Shown piece by piece: positions 1-9,789 of a stretch of DNA of 11,263 nucleotides. Every line of letters begins with the position of its first letter. Within the stretch, counting starts at the first letter, position 1. The DNA comes from Paracoccaceae bacterium (lineage in GTDB: Bacteria; Pseudomonadota; Alphaproteobacteria; Rhodobacterales; Rhodobacteraceae), in the NCBI GenBank assembly GCA_004566265.1, contig SPLB01000265.1, forward strand, positions 1-11,263, read 5' to 3'. The notes under the pieces are model-generated. The model saw only the letters and a program-made list of their open reading frames with translations. It was not told the DNA's origin and made no database searches. A program made the translations under genes and the position numbers.

Positions 1-533
1 AGACGTGCCACCCCGTAAGACGCCGCGAGCCAGGTCGTGACCACCAAAACACCTATCGCAATCACTGTGCGCCAGCTATAGGCCATCGTCCCCGCGGACA
101 GGATCATGAAGAAATAGATGAAGTTCCCATAGTAAAAGAGCATCGGCACAGGGATCGGCTGCGGATCAAAGGGATTGGGCACCACCACGCCAAAGGTCAT
201 CACCAGAATGTCCACCAGGATCAGCGACAGCTCCGCGCGGGACCGTTCAACGCGCGCAACACGGCGCATCAGCCATCCATTCAAGCACATCAACCCCAGC
301 AGGGCGACATAATAGATCTGTGACCAGACAGGATTCACCACGATCAGAAATACGGCCACGATGGGCAGCATGATCCAGCGGGCCCAGACGGCCAATTCTA
401 CGCCACGGCGCTTGTGCTCTTCTAGAGCGGTCAGAATATACTGGCGGTCGTCAAATTCTTCTCGGGTGCGTACAGGGCCATCGTTTGGCGCGCGACGCTC
501 TGCTGCGGTGGTGACATCCGTGGCATCTGCCAT
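1..533 (-). CDS. N-terminal part of a polytopic membrane protein, possibly an adenylate/guanylate cyclase (partial)
   Basis: The frame runs off the left edge of the window, so only the first 177 residues are seen. The ATG at 533 follows an AGGAAGGA ribosome-binding site about nine bases upstream. The protein begins with a polar, charged stretch of about 48 residues, including RTREEFDDRQYIL. About five hydrophobic segments follow, near residues 50-70, 72-89, 103-119, 131-150 and 156-174. The layout, and motifs such as NFIYFF and AYSWRT, resemble from memory the membrane-sensor part of Rhodobacteraceae adenylate/guanylate cyclases, whose catalytic domain would lie beyond the edge. No catalytic domain is visible, so this is inference; the membrane nature is seen directly. 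The gene is read leftward and is separated from ccrM upstream by a terminator at 613-637, so it probably has its own promoter in the roughly 80 bases before its start. Confidence 0.75.
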   Translation of the reverse strand, partial: MADATDVTTAAERRAPNDGPVRTREEFDDRQYILTALEEHKRRGVELAVWARWIMLPIVAVFLIVVNPVWSQIYYVALLGLMCLNGWLMRRVARVERSRAELSLILVDILVMTFGVVVPNPFDPQPIPVPMLFYYGNFIYFFMILSAGTMAYSWRTVIAIGVLVVTTWLAASYGVAR

Positions 534-612
534 CTGTCTGTTCCTTCCTGCTGTCACCCAAGAGATAATGACTGGTGTTGCGCGTTACACGGGGCCATTG
601 CACATTGAGGTG

Positions 613-637
613 CAAAAAACCCCGCCAAAAGGCGGGG
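613..637 (-). terminator. Rho-independent terminator of ccrM
   Basis: A perfect 7-base-pair stem (CCCCGCC at 620-626, GGCGGGG at 631-637) closes a four-base loop. On the minus strand it is followed directly by six T residues (plus-strand A run 614-619). It lies about 75 bases past the ccrM stop and separates ccrM from the membrane-protein gene downstream. A second perfect hairpin without a T run lies just before it, at 650-665 (GCCCGG, loop CGTA, CCGGGC). Confidence 0.9.
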
Positions 638-712
638 CATAGTTGGCGAGCCCGGCGTACCGGGCGCGGCAGGCAACTGCGGTTTCCTGAACGTTTTTGC
701 TTTACTTGAGGC

Positions 713-1912
<1,200 letters not shown>

Positions 1913-2545
1913 TCAGGAAGCTGCGTTTCTCACTTGATACAATATGTTGTGTACCGGCTTGAAGGATCGCCGATGATGTGGTGTCACCCCAAGAGTTTCC
2001 AGCGCGTCACGGTGTTGCTTTGATGGATAACCCGCGTTCTTCTCCCAGCCATAACCGGGAAACTGTTGCGCCAATTCAACCATCAGACGATCACGGGCTT
2101 GTTTTGCCAAAATAGAAGCTGCCGCAATCGACAGCGATTTGCCGTCCCCCTTGATCACCGCTTCGCTGGGCAACTCCAGCCCACGAGGGATCAGATTTCC
2201 GTCAATCAGCAGATAGTCGGGGGCCGGATTAAGCGCCGCCACGGCACGCTCCATCGCCAGATGCGAGGCCCGCAGGATATTGTGTTCGTCGATCTCTTCG
2301 ACACTGGCGTGCGCCACGGCCCAGGCCGTTTTCTCAAGGATCTGCCCCTCCACCGCATTGCGCTTCTTCGCAGAAAGCTTCTTAGAATCATTGAGGCCCT
2401 CCGGGATCTGACTCACGTCCAGGATCACTGCTGCGGCGGTCACCGGTCCAGCCAGCGGCCCGCGTCCGACTTCATCCACCCCTGCAATTCGCAAGAACCC
2501 TTTGGCCTGTGCGGCCACTTCAATCGTGTAATCTGGCTGTTCCAT
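1913..2545 (-). CDS. rnhB: Ribonuclease HII
   Basis: This cytoplasmic enzyme cuts the RNA strand of RNA-DNA hybrids and removes single ribonucleotides misincorporated into DNA. From ATG 2545 the product is 210 residues, normal for the family. The motif GVDEVGRGPLAGP places the catalytic Asp-Glu pair at 24-25. The other acidic residues are Asp115 in LLIDGN and Asp134 in KGDGKS. LNDSKKLS and the C-terminal HHRRSFKP are further family signatures. The frame stays open to a TTG at 2581, which would add 12 residues, but neither start has a clear ribosome-binding site and the ATG fits homologues better. A strong terminator lies only 42 bases upstream, so little room is left for a promoter. ccrM follows on the same strand, an order I recall in other Alphaproteobacteria. 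Confidence 0.96.
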   Translation of the reverse strand: MEQPDYTIEVAAQAKGFLRIAGVDEVGRGPLAGPVTAAAVILDVSQIPEGLNDSKKLSAKKRNAVEGQILEKTAWAVAHASVEEIDEHNILRASHLAMERAVAALNPAPDYLLIDGNLIPRGLELPSEAVIKGDGKSLSIAAASILAKQARDRLMVELAQQFPGYGWEKNAGYPSKQHRDALETLGVTPHHRRSFKPVHNILYQVRNAAS

Positions 2546-2586
2546 AGGCCCAGAGAGGCCCGTTTTCACGCCTATTTGCAAGCCGT

Positions 2587-2608
2587 AAAAAAGGGGGCCG
2601 AAGCCCCC
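2587..2608 (-). terminator. Rho-independent terminator of the secreted-protein gene
   Basis: A perfect 6-base-pair GC stem (plus strand GGGGGC 2593-2598, GCCCCC 2603-2608) closes a loop that reads TTCG on the minus strand, an exceptionally stable tetraloop. It is followed on that strand by six T residues (A run 2587-2592). It lies 26 bases past the stop of the gene at 2635-3108 and 42 bases before the rnhB start. Confidence 0.93.
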
Positions 2609-2634
2609 AGTTCACCTGCTAGAACGGTGTTGTG

Positions 2635-3108
2635 TTACCATGCCGTCAGGCGGTAGCCACGCTTCCGAAGGCAGTTCGGGCGGAAGCCTTCGCGGTAATT
2701 GTTTTTGCGTTCGTAGATCACCTCGCAACGGTCCGGCAGCGATCGGGTGTAGTCGTAGTGACGCTCGAGGCAGCGCTTGCTGAGCACACTTCGGTTTTCT
2801 CCGCGCAGGCGCGCAGTGCGAAGACAATGCTCCGGCAGATCGTAGCGCCACACCGCAGGCGGTTTTGGGACGACTGGAACCTGATAGACAATTCCGCTGT
2901 GCGAGTGGATCACTTTGCGTTCTTTCCCCCCATCGTCCTTGGCTTCATTAATCGCTGCGCCAACAAGGCCCAGTACAACCATGCCGGCAATGAATTTGGC
3001 GACATCTTCGTCAGCCCGAGCGGGTGCGGCAAAGAAACCCGTGATGGTCACGGAGGCGGCGAGAACAACGGCAATAAATTTGCGGTGCATATTGCGAATG
3101 GCAGGCAT
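2635..3108 (-). CDS. Secreted four-cysteine protein of unknown function
   Basis: I do not recognise a named family. The 157-residue product starts with a basic N-terminus and a hydrophobic stretch (10-28) ending in AAPARA, a classical signal peptide probably cleaved near residue 32. A second hydrophobic stretch lies at about 38-54, so the mature protein could be membrane-anchored. The rest is basic and rich in Arg and Tyr, with four cysteines at 95, 113, 128 and 146, an arrangement suited to two periplasmic disulfides. ATG 3108 is preferred over the ATG six codons later because AAAAGGGG lies six bases before it. A GC-rich hairpin occupies the leader (3129-3145). The gene is flanked by its own terminator and a divergent gene, so it is probably transcribed alone. 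Confidence 0.75.
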   Translation of the reverse strand: MPAIRNMHRKFIAVVLAASVTITGFFAAPARADEDVAKFIAGMVVLGLVGAAINEAKDDGGKERKVIHSHSGIVYQVPVVPKPPAVWRYDLPEHCLRTARLRGENRSVLSKRCLERHYDYTRSLPDRCEVIYERKNNYREGFRPNCLRKRGYRLTAW

Positions 3109-3128
3109 AGAGAACCCCTTTTATCTGT

Positions 3129-3145
3129 GCGGGGACCTCCCCCGC
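3129..3145 (-). promoter_or_regulatory. Hairpin in the leader of the secreted-protein gene
   Basis: GCGGGG (3129-3134) and CCCCGC (3140-3145) form a perfect 6-base-pair stem around a five-base loop. On the minus strand it lies about eight bases before the AAAAGGGG ribosome-binding site (3113-3120 region). One arm (CCCC) is also complementary to the GGGG of that site, so two alternative pairings are possible. The structure is seen; any regulatory role is inference. Confidence 0.35.
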
Positions 3146-3199
3146 AGTAAAGCTTGTGCCCTTACGCTCGGCCAGATCCGCTCAGACAGGCAATAACAG

Positions 3200-3250
3200 C
3201 CCTTTGTTATCGAATATCGGCGTGCCAAAACCCTGTTGTCATTGAATATC
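3200..3250 (+). repeat. Imperfect direct repeats in the divergent promoter region
   Basis: Two related segments lie between the divergent genes at 3108 and 3277. One has CCCTTTGTTATC then GAATATC (3200-3218); the other has CCCTGTTGTC then ATTGAATATC (3231-3250). The GAATATC cores are 32 bases apart, about three helical turns. They could be binding sites for a regulator, but the match is imperfect and chance is not excluded. Confidence 0.3.
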
Positions 3251-3276
3251 CCGCGCAGAGCCCGCATGGTGGAACC

Positions 3277-3570
3277 ATGAAACAGATCCTTTCTATCTGC
3301 GGCCTTCTGATGGCCCTCAGCCTCGCGGCGGCACCGGCCCGGGCGGCCGATTGTTATGCCGATTATAAGGCAAAACAGGACCAGCCCTTGCGGCTGCACT
3401 ATGGGGTGATGGAGCTCTCTCAGGGCTGCAATGCACAGTCGGCCCGGCAAGAAGTCGCCGCCCGTCTAAAGCGCAAAGGCTGGACTTTGTTGCAAGTTCA
3501 GTCCGTATTCGACGCCCAAGGTTTGCAACAAAGGAAGGCCAATGCCGGAAAATACTATCTCCGTTTCTGA
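3277..3570 (+). CDS. Small secreted protein of unknown function
   Basis: The 97-residue product has a signal peptide: a hydrophobic stretch over residues 4-19, then APARA, with probable cleavage after residue 23. The mature part of about 74 residues has two cysteines (26 and 51) that could form a disulfide. It includes a compact region with RLHYGV, LKRKGWTLL and a KYYLRF end. I associate this pattern with short uncharacterised periplasmic proteins of Rhodobacteraceae, but cannot name a family. ATG 3277 was chosen because the signal peptide begins exactly there, with a weak GGTGGA upstream; the frame is open further upstream but reads as non-protein-like. The last 29 bases overlap the start of the next gene, which has its own strong ribosome-binding site, so the two are probably co-transcribed and translationally coupled. 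Confidence 0.72.
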   Translation: MKQILSICGLLMALSLAAAPARAADCYADYKAKQDQPLRLHYGVMELSQGCNAQSARQEVAARLKRKGWTLLQVQSVFDAQGLQQRKANAGKYYLRF

Positions 3571-4243
3571 GGTCCGCAGCGCCGGTCACAGGGTGGTGAC
3601 GTTTGGCATCCTCGCCATTGTTGCGACCCTGCTGACAGCGGGCGTTGTGCTGCTTTGGACGCTACCGGATGCAAACGCTTTTAATACGCAGGTCGAGAAA
3701 CTTTTTGTTGAAAATGACCTGACCAAACAAGCCGAAATCAAACTGCTGGAAATCCTCGCGCAGTCCGGCAGCGCGTTCGCCGACACTTTGTCGAGCTACC
3801 GGATGGTTATCTTTGTGCTGCTGGTGTTTGCCACTGCCATGATGGGCGCGGCCTTGGTGGTGCTGACCATGCTGGTGATGCTGAACCGCCGCATGGCACA
3901 GATCGAACGCGCAGGCATTCAGGTCACCGAATTGCTGCTGAGCCGGGAAGAAAACACCGTCTATCTCAACACGATGGGCTTCAAACTGACCCCTGCCGCA
4001 ATGGAGACACTGTCCGTTCTGGCCGAAGCTCGTCTGGATGATGAAGTTCTATCTGGGGTAGAGATCGAGGCGATGATCTCCGGCCGCGCGGCCTCCGACT
4101 GCGAAGAGGCCGCCGGTGCCACACGGATAAAACGCCTCCGGGATACGTTGGGGAATCAGATGGTGAGCGAACTTCTGGTAAAAAATATTGCCAAACGGGG
4201 ATACGTGTTGGCGATCAACAAGGACGTGATCCGCATGGTATAG
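3542..4243 (+). CDS. Membrane-anchored winged-helix protein with C-terminal OmpR-like domain
   Basis: The 233-residue product has two clear transmembrane segments, at about 18-40 and 88-114, enclosing a loop of about 47 residues. After TM2 come basic residues (NRR, 115-117), a linker, and a C-terminal domain at about 139-227. That domain reads like an OmpR/PhoB winged helix: FKLTPAAMETLSVLAE matches the first strands and helix, TRIKRLRDTLG the recognition helix, and KRGYVLAI the wing hairpin. The positive-inside rule puts both termini in the cytoplasm, so the protein could bind DNA while sensing through the short periplasmic loop. ToxR and CadC have the opposite domain order. ATG 3542 has AAAGGAAGG just upstream and lies inside the preceding gene, indicating coupling. 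The domain assignment is by eye; the fold could also be a non-DNA-binding winged helix. Confidence 0.78.
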   Translation: MPENTISVSEVRSAGHRVVTFGILAIVATLLTAGVVLLWTLPDANAFNTQVEKLFVENDLTKQAEIKLLEILAQSGSAFADTLSSYRMVIFVLLVFATAMMGAALVVLTMLVMLNRRMAQIERAGIQVTELLLSREENTVYLNTMGFKLTPAAMETLSVLAEARLDDEVLSGVEIEAMISGRAASDCEEAAGATRIKRLRDTLGNQMVSELLVKNIAKRGYVLAINKDVIRMV

Positions 4244-4286
4244 ATGCCAGCGGGGCGCATTCGTCACAAAACATAGACCCCGGCAT
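4244..4286 (+). terminator. Possible weak terminator after the winged-helix gene
   Basis: Immediately after the stop codon, ATGCC (4244-4248) and GGGG (4252-4255) can pair with CCCC (4278-4281) and GGCAT (4282-4286). This gives a bulged 9-base-pair stem with a 22-base loop, followed by only a short T run. The large loop and bulge make it a poor terminator, so confidence is low. The rest of the 273-base gap to the next gene (to 4516) shows no further convincing element. Confidence 0.25.
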
Positions 4287-4516
4287 TTGTCCTGTCGCCG
4301 CCCCTGCACCCAAAGATAACGGCACCACCAAACCCAGTTTTGCATTGGTTCGCGCCTGAAGCCAACTTTGTGCTTTGCCTTGGTCCATCCCGCCAGCGAA
4401 AATTGCCCTATGTGGGTGTGCGAAAGAACCAGAAATTCAGTACCTTGCTGAACAGCCATTGTGCAGACCTCGACGACTGGCTAACCTCGAGTAAATTGAA
4501 GAACGAGGCCAAGCAA

Positions 4517-5542
4517 GTGACCAACGAAAAACATCGCCCCCTGACACTTCGTGATGTGTCCGAAGCAACCGGCGTGTCAGAGATGACGGTCAGCCGTGTG
4601 CTGCGCAATCGTGGTGATGTCTCTGAGAAAACGCGCCAAAAGGTTCTCGATGCCGCCAAGGAGCTAGGCTATGTTCCCAACAAAATTGCTGGCGCTCTGG
4701 CCTCCAAGCGGGTGAATTTGGTCGCCGTCATTATCCCCTCATTGTCGAACATGGTCTTTCCCGAGGTGCTGACAGGGATCAACCGCATCCTGGAGCACAC
4801 CGATCTTCAACCCGTGGTCGGCGTCACCGATTACCAGCCGGAGAAAGAGGAAAAAGTTCTATATGAAATGCTGTCTTGGCGCCCGTCTGGTGTGATCATT
4901 GCGGGGCTCGAGCACACCGACGCCGCCCGCGCCATGCTGCAGGCCGCAGGCATCCCTGTGGTTGAGATTATGGACACCGACGGCAAATGCGTGGACGCCA
5001 TGGTTGGCATTTCACACCGACGCGCGGGGCGCGAAATGGCGCGCGCCATCCTGAAAGCCGGCTATAGCCGCATCGGCTTCATGGGCACCAAGATGCCTTT
5101 GGACCATCGTGCCCGCAAACGGTTTGAGGGTTTTACTGAGTGCCTCGCCAAAGAAGGGATTGAGATCGAGGATCGCGAATTTTACTCCGGTGGTTCTGCC
5201 TTGGCGAAAGGTCGCGAGATGACCCAAGCGATGCTGGAACGTTCGCCTGACCTGGACTTCCTATATTACTCCAATGATATGATCGGCGCAGGTGGTTTGC
5301 TCTACTTAATGGAACAGGGCATCGACATCCCCGACCAGATTGGCCTTGCCGGTTTCAACGGAGTAGAGCTGCTGGCAGGTCTGCCGCGCCAATTGGCCAC
5401 CATGGATGCCTGCCGACAGGAGATCGGCCGCACCGCAGCCGAAATTATCGTAGCGCAACTGGAAAAACCGGAAACCGAAATCGAGAAAGTTATCTCGCTC
5501 ACACCCACCATCGCTTACGGCGACACCCTGCGCCGCAGATAA
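4517..5542 (+). CDS. LacI-family transcriptional repressor, gluconate-repressor (GntR)-like
   Basis: The 341-residue product is a standard-length LacI-type repressor. Its N-terminal helix-turn-helix and hinge are clear: LTLRDVSEATGVSEMTVSRVL, then a segment ending in LGYVPN and the hinge-helix residues GALAS. A periplasmic-binding-protein-like sugar-binding core follows, starting at VNLVAVIIPSLSNMVF. The segments EMLSWRPSGVII and GIPVVEIMD closely resemble the E. coli gluconate repressor GntR, so a sugar acid such as gluconate is a plausible inducer. This is inference, since no transport or catabolic gene is adjacent. GTG 4517 is chosen because GAGG lies eight bases upstream and it gives the family length. 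The frame is open to an ATG at 4340, but those 59 extra residues look unlike LacI proteins. I found no convincing operator nearby, so its targets probably lie elsewhere. Confidence 0.9.
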   Translation: MTNEKHRPLTLRDVSEATGVSEMTVSRVLRNRGDVSEKTRQKVLDAAKELGYVPNKIAGALASKRVNLVAVIIPSLSNMVFPEVLTGINRILEHTDLQPVVGVTDYQPEKEEKVLYEMLSWRPSGVIIAGLEHTDAARAMLQAAGIPVVEIMDTDGKCVDAMVGISHRRAGREMARAILKAGYSRIGFMGTKMPLDHRARKRFEGFTECLAKEGIEIEDREFYSGGSALAKGREMTQAMLERSPDLDFLYYSNDMIGAGGLLYLMEQGIDIPDQIGLAGFNGVELLAGLPRQLATMDACRQEIGRTAAEIIVAQLEKPETEIEKVISLTPTIAYGDTLRRR

Positions 5543-6004
5543 GGCCCAGATGAAGCTGTCATCGGTCCTTGTTCAATCGGACGCGTCCTGTGATGGTCCT
5601 TCGACAAGGCAGGCTTCAACGGATTGCGATGCCACGATCTTTCCTCAGAACAGACACCCTTGACCGAAGGCACGGCCCAATACTTGCAAACTTCTGCACT
5701 GCGCTTCGGTCTTGAACCGCTCAGCCATGCACGCCAACCAATCGCAGAGCTCAGTTTTTTAGAAGCTGAAACGACAGGATCATCCTGCGCGTCTTCGGAC
5801 ATCTTCGCACAGATCATTGGCCGCTGTTTTGACGAAGCACTGGACGAGCGTTGCGCGTCGCCAGTGAAGATGAAGCCGGTACAAAATCACCCAGTGACTG
5901 CAAAACAGCCAAGTCCTATGAATGCCATAACGTCTCTGTTGATGACGTGGATGCCATCGAATTTTGTGACAAGCTTACCCCAGCGCGCCCTCCATTCAGG
6001 ACCG
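5543..6004. other. 462-base stretch without a supportable gene
   Basis: This gap separates the convergent ends of the LacI-type gene and oxyR. Open frames exist on both strands (plus 5624 onward; minus 5515-5817), but neither has a good start signal, a recognisable motif or the codon bias of the neighbours. The plus frame runs on into the antisense of oxyR. A perfect ten-base palindrome, GGACGCGTCC, lies at 5579-5588. No clear terminator for either flanking gene is visible. A decayed gene is possible but not shown. Confidence 0.4.
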
Positions 6005-6919
6005 CTACTGGCACTCAGCCTCGTCCAGAGCATCCAGCCCCGCGGTTTTGATCACTTGGGCCAGCTCGCGAAACTGATCCGCCAGAGGAGAGGTCTTGCG
6101 CCATACAAGCCCAATACTGCGCCCCGGCACGCGCCCCTCAAATCGCGACAGCGATATCGGCGCAGCACGCGCTTCGACACGTGCCGCCATTTCAGGAATC
6201 AGGGTCATCCCAATTCCCGCACCGACCATCTGAACCAAAGTCGAGAGCGAGCTGCCATCCAGCCCCTCCCGCGGCTCGGAAGACTGCACTTTACAAAACG
6301 CCATCGCCTGATCCCGAAAACAGTGGCCATCTTCTAACAGCAAAAGGTTTTCGCGCCCCAGCGCCTCGACCCTGGGGACAGGCGTACCAGCTTCCCTTTC
6401 TGAGCGGACCAATAGAAAAGTTTCCTCAAACAACGGAAGCTCTTCGATACCCGCCTCCAGGAGCGGTAGCGCCACAATTGCGCAATCCAAACGACCGTCT
6501 TGCAATTCCTGCACCAGCCGCGGCGTCTGGGTTTCACGGAACTGCCCCTCCAAATCGGGAAACGCCCCTCGTAAATTGGGGATCAAAGTGGGCAGCAAAT
6601 AGGGCGCGATGGTCGGGATAATCCCGACCCGCAATCGCCCAGAAAGCCCAGCCTCGGCGGCGCGGGCCACATCGCTTAGCTCATCAATCGACCGCAGGAT
6701 GTCGGACACACGCTCGGCAACGGTCTCTCCGAAGCTTGTCAGTCGTACATGGCGCGCGCTACGTTCAAACAGGGCAAGGCCAAGCGTCTGCTCCAACTCC
6801 TTGATCTGCACCGACAAGGCCGGCTGGGTGACAGCACAGGCGTCTGCCGCCCTGCCGAAGTGTTCATGAAGGCGCAGCGCTTCGAAATATCTCAACTGTT
6901 TCAAGGTGATGTTTAGCAT
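6005..6919 (-). CDS. oxyR: Hydrogen peroxide sensor and LysR-type regulator OxyR
   Basis: OxyR is a cytoplasmic redox switch: peroxide oxidises one cysteine, which forms a disulfide with a second, and the tetramer then activates antioxidant genes. The 304-residue product has the LysR helix-turn-helix at about 5-60 (LKQLRYFEAL, then AADACAVTQPALSVQIKELE) and a substrate-type domain from about 95. The diagnostic motif LLLLEDGHCFRDQAMAFC places cysteines at 200 and 209, matching Cys199 and Cys208 of the E. coli protein with the same spacing. Divergent katG, 184 bases away, is the classical OxyR target. The ATG at 6919 gives the usual N-terminus, but its ribosome-binding site is weak and overlaps an 8-base inverted repeat (6923-6949) that could be an operator or a leader hairpin. 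LysR proteins usually repress their own gene from such a region. Confidence 0.96.
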   Translation of the reverse strand: MLNITLKQLRYFEALRLHEHFGRAADACAVTQPALSVQIKELEQTLGLALFERSARHVRLTSFGETVAERVSDILRSIDELSDVARAAEAGLSGRLRVGIIPTIAPYLLPTLIPNLRGAFPDLEGQFRETQTPRLVQELQDGRLDCAIVALPLLEAGIEELPLFEETFLLVRSEREAGTPVPRVEALGRENLLLLEDGHCFRDQAMAFCKVQSSEPREGLDGSSLSTLVQMVGAGIGMTLIPEMAARVEARAAPISLSRFEGRVPGRSIGLVWRKTSPLADQFRELAQVIKTAGLDALDEAECQ

Positions 6920-6922
6920 TAG

Positions 6923-6949
6923 ATTTTCTTATCAAGGTTAGAAGAAAAT
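6923..6949. promoter_or_regulatory. Inverted repeat before oxyR, candidate operator or leader hairpin
   Basis: ATTTTCTT (6923-6930) and AAGAAAAT (6942-6949) are perfect inverted repeats separated by 11 bases. The first arm ends only three bases before the oxyR start codon. As DNA it resembles the dyad of a LysR-type site; as RNA it could fold over the oxyR ribosome-binding region. Further toward katG lie a shorter dyad, AGAAT-A-ATTCT (6957-6967), and a direct repeat of TGATCT (6967-6972 and 6983-6988). OxyR binding is inferred from position. Confidence 0.45.
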
Positions 6950-7049
6950 GCAACTTAGAATAATTCTGATCTACTGTTAGGTTGATCTCACGGGAGGTTC
7001 CTCGCCTTTGGGACTCAGATGCTGCGAAAACTGCTTCGTGAGCAAATAG

Positions 7050-9338
<2,289 letters not shown>

Positions 9339-9359
9339 ATCTTCGCAGCCAAAAAACCA

Positions 9360-9388
9360 AAGCGCCCTGCCTCGGTCGGGGCGCTTTT
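9360..9388. terminator. Bidirectional terminator between katG and tRNA-Lys
   Basis: AAGCGCCC (9360-9367) and GGGCGCTT (9379-9386) form a perfect 8-base-pair stem with an 11-base loop. On the plus strand it ends in TTTT, and on the minus strand it continues into TTTGGTTTTTT. It can therefore stop katG transcripts from the left and tRNA transcripts from the right. Confidence 0.88.
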
Positions 9389-9466
9389 CGCGTGCAAAGG
9401 TTGCGGCTGGGAAACTGCAATGCACCGAAGGGCGCATGCGTACTTCATCTATTTCAAGGACAAGAG

Positions 9467-9542
9467 TGGTGAGCCGTGCAGGATTCGAACCTGCGACCCA
9501 CTGATTAAAAGTCAGTTGCTCTACCAACTGAGCTAACGGCCC
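9467..9542 (-). tRNA. tRNA-Lys (anticodon TTT)
   Basis: The minus strand gives a complete 76-base cloverleaf. The acceptor stem is GGGCCGT with ACGGCTC (one G-T pair), the D arm has AGCTCAGTTGGTAGAGC, and the anticodon stem is ACTGA/TCAGT around the loop CTTTTAA. The T arm has GGTTCGAATCC, the discriminator base is A, and CCA is encoded at 9469-9467. The loop places TTT at positions 34-36, so it reads lysine AAA and AAG codons. A weak promoter candidate lies upstream on the minus strand (TTGAAT near 9590 and TTTAAG near 9560, with a long spacer). Transcription probably ends at the shared terminator at 9360-9388. Confidence 0.98.
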
Positions 9543-9789
9543 ACTCTTATGAGAAGCTTAAACCAGCTCCGCGCAAATTCCATTCAAGCTGAATAGTCTA
9601 TTAAGATCAGCAGCTTCTCAGGAAACAAAACACCGCGTTGTTTGTCATCACGGCCTTCTGATAGGGGGGGCTTCTACGGACAACTCGACAGAGGGTCAAC
9701 CCCTATTTCAAAGAATTCTCCGCTGAGGCTGGATTCATTTTACACCGATCTTTATACGGCTGTGAAACACGCCTCGAAAGACGCCCTCT
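9543..9789. other. Intergenic region between divergent tRNA-Lys and dapF
   Basis: These 247 bases must hold the promoters of both flanking genes. Seen here are an interrupted inverted repeat with ACAAAACA and TGTTTGT arms (9625-9645) and a run of seven G (9664-9670). There is also a GATTC (GANTC) site at 9732-9736, and an AT-rich TTTATAC at 9751-9757 that could be a -10 element for dapF, although no good -35 is spaced from it. No gene is supported. Confidence 0.4.

Noticed and set aside
4340-4516. Upstream extension of the LacI-type gene to an ATG at 4340
   Set aside because: The 59 extra residues do not resemble the family; the GTG at 4517 has a ribosome-binding site and gives the normal length.
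5579-5588. Palindrome GGACGCGTCC as an operator for the LacI-type repressor
   Set aside because: It lies downstream of the gene, is short, and lacks the central CG of LacI-family operators (its centre is GC).
5624-6337. Plus-strand open frame after the LacI-type gene
   Set aside because: About half of it is antisense to oxyR, it lacks a ribosome-binding site, and no motif is recognisable.
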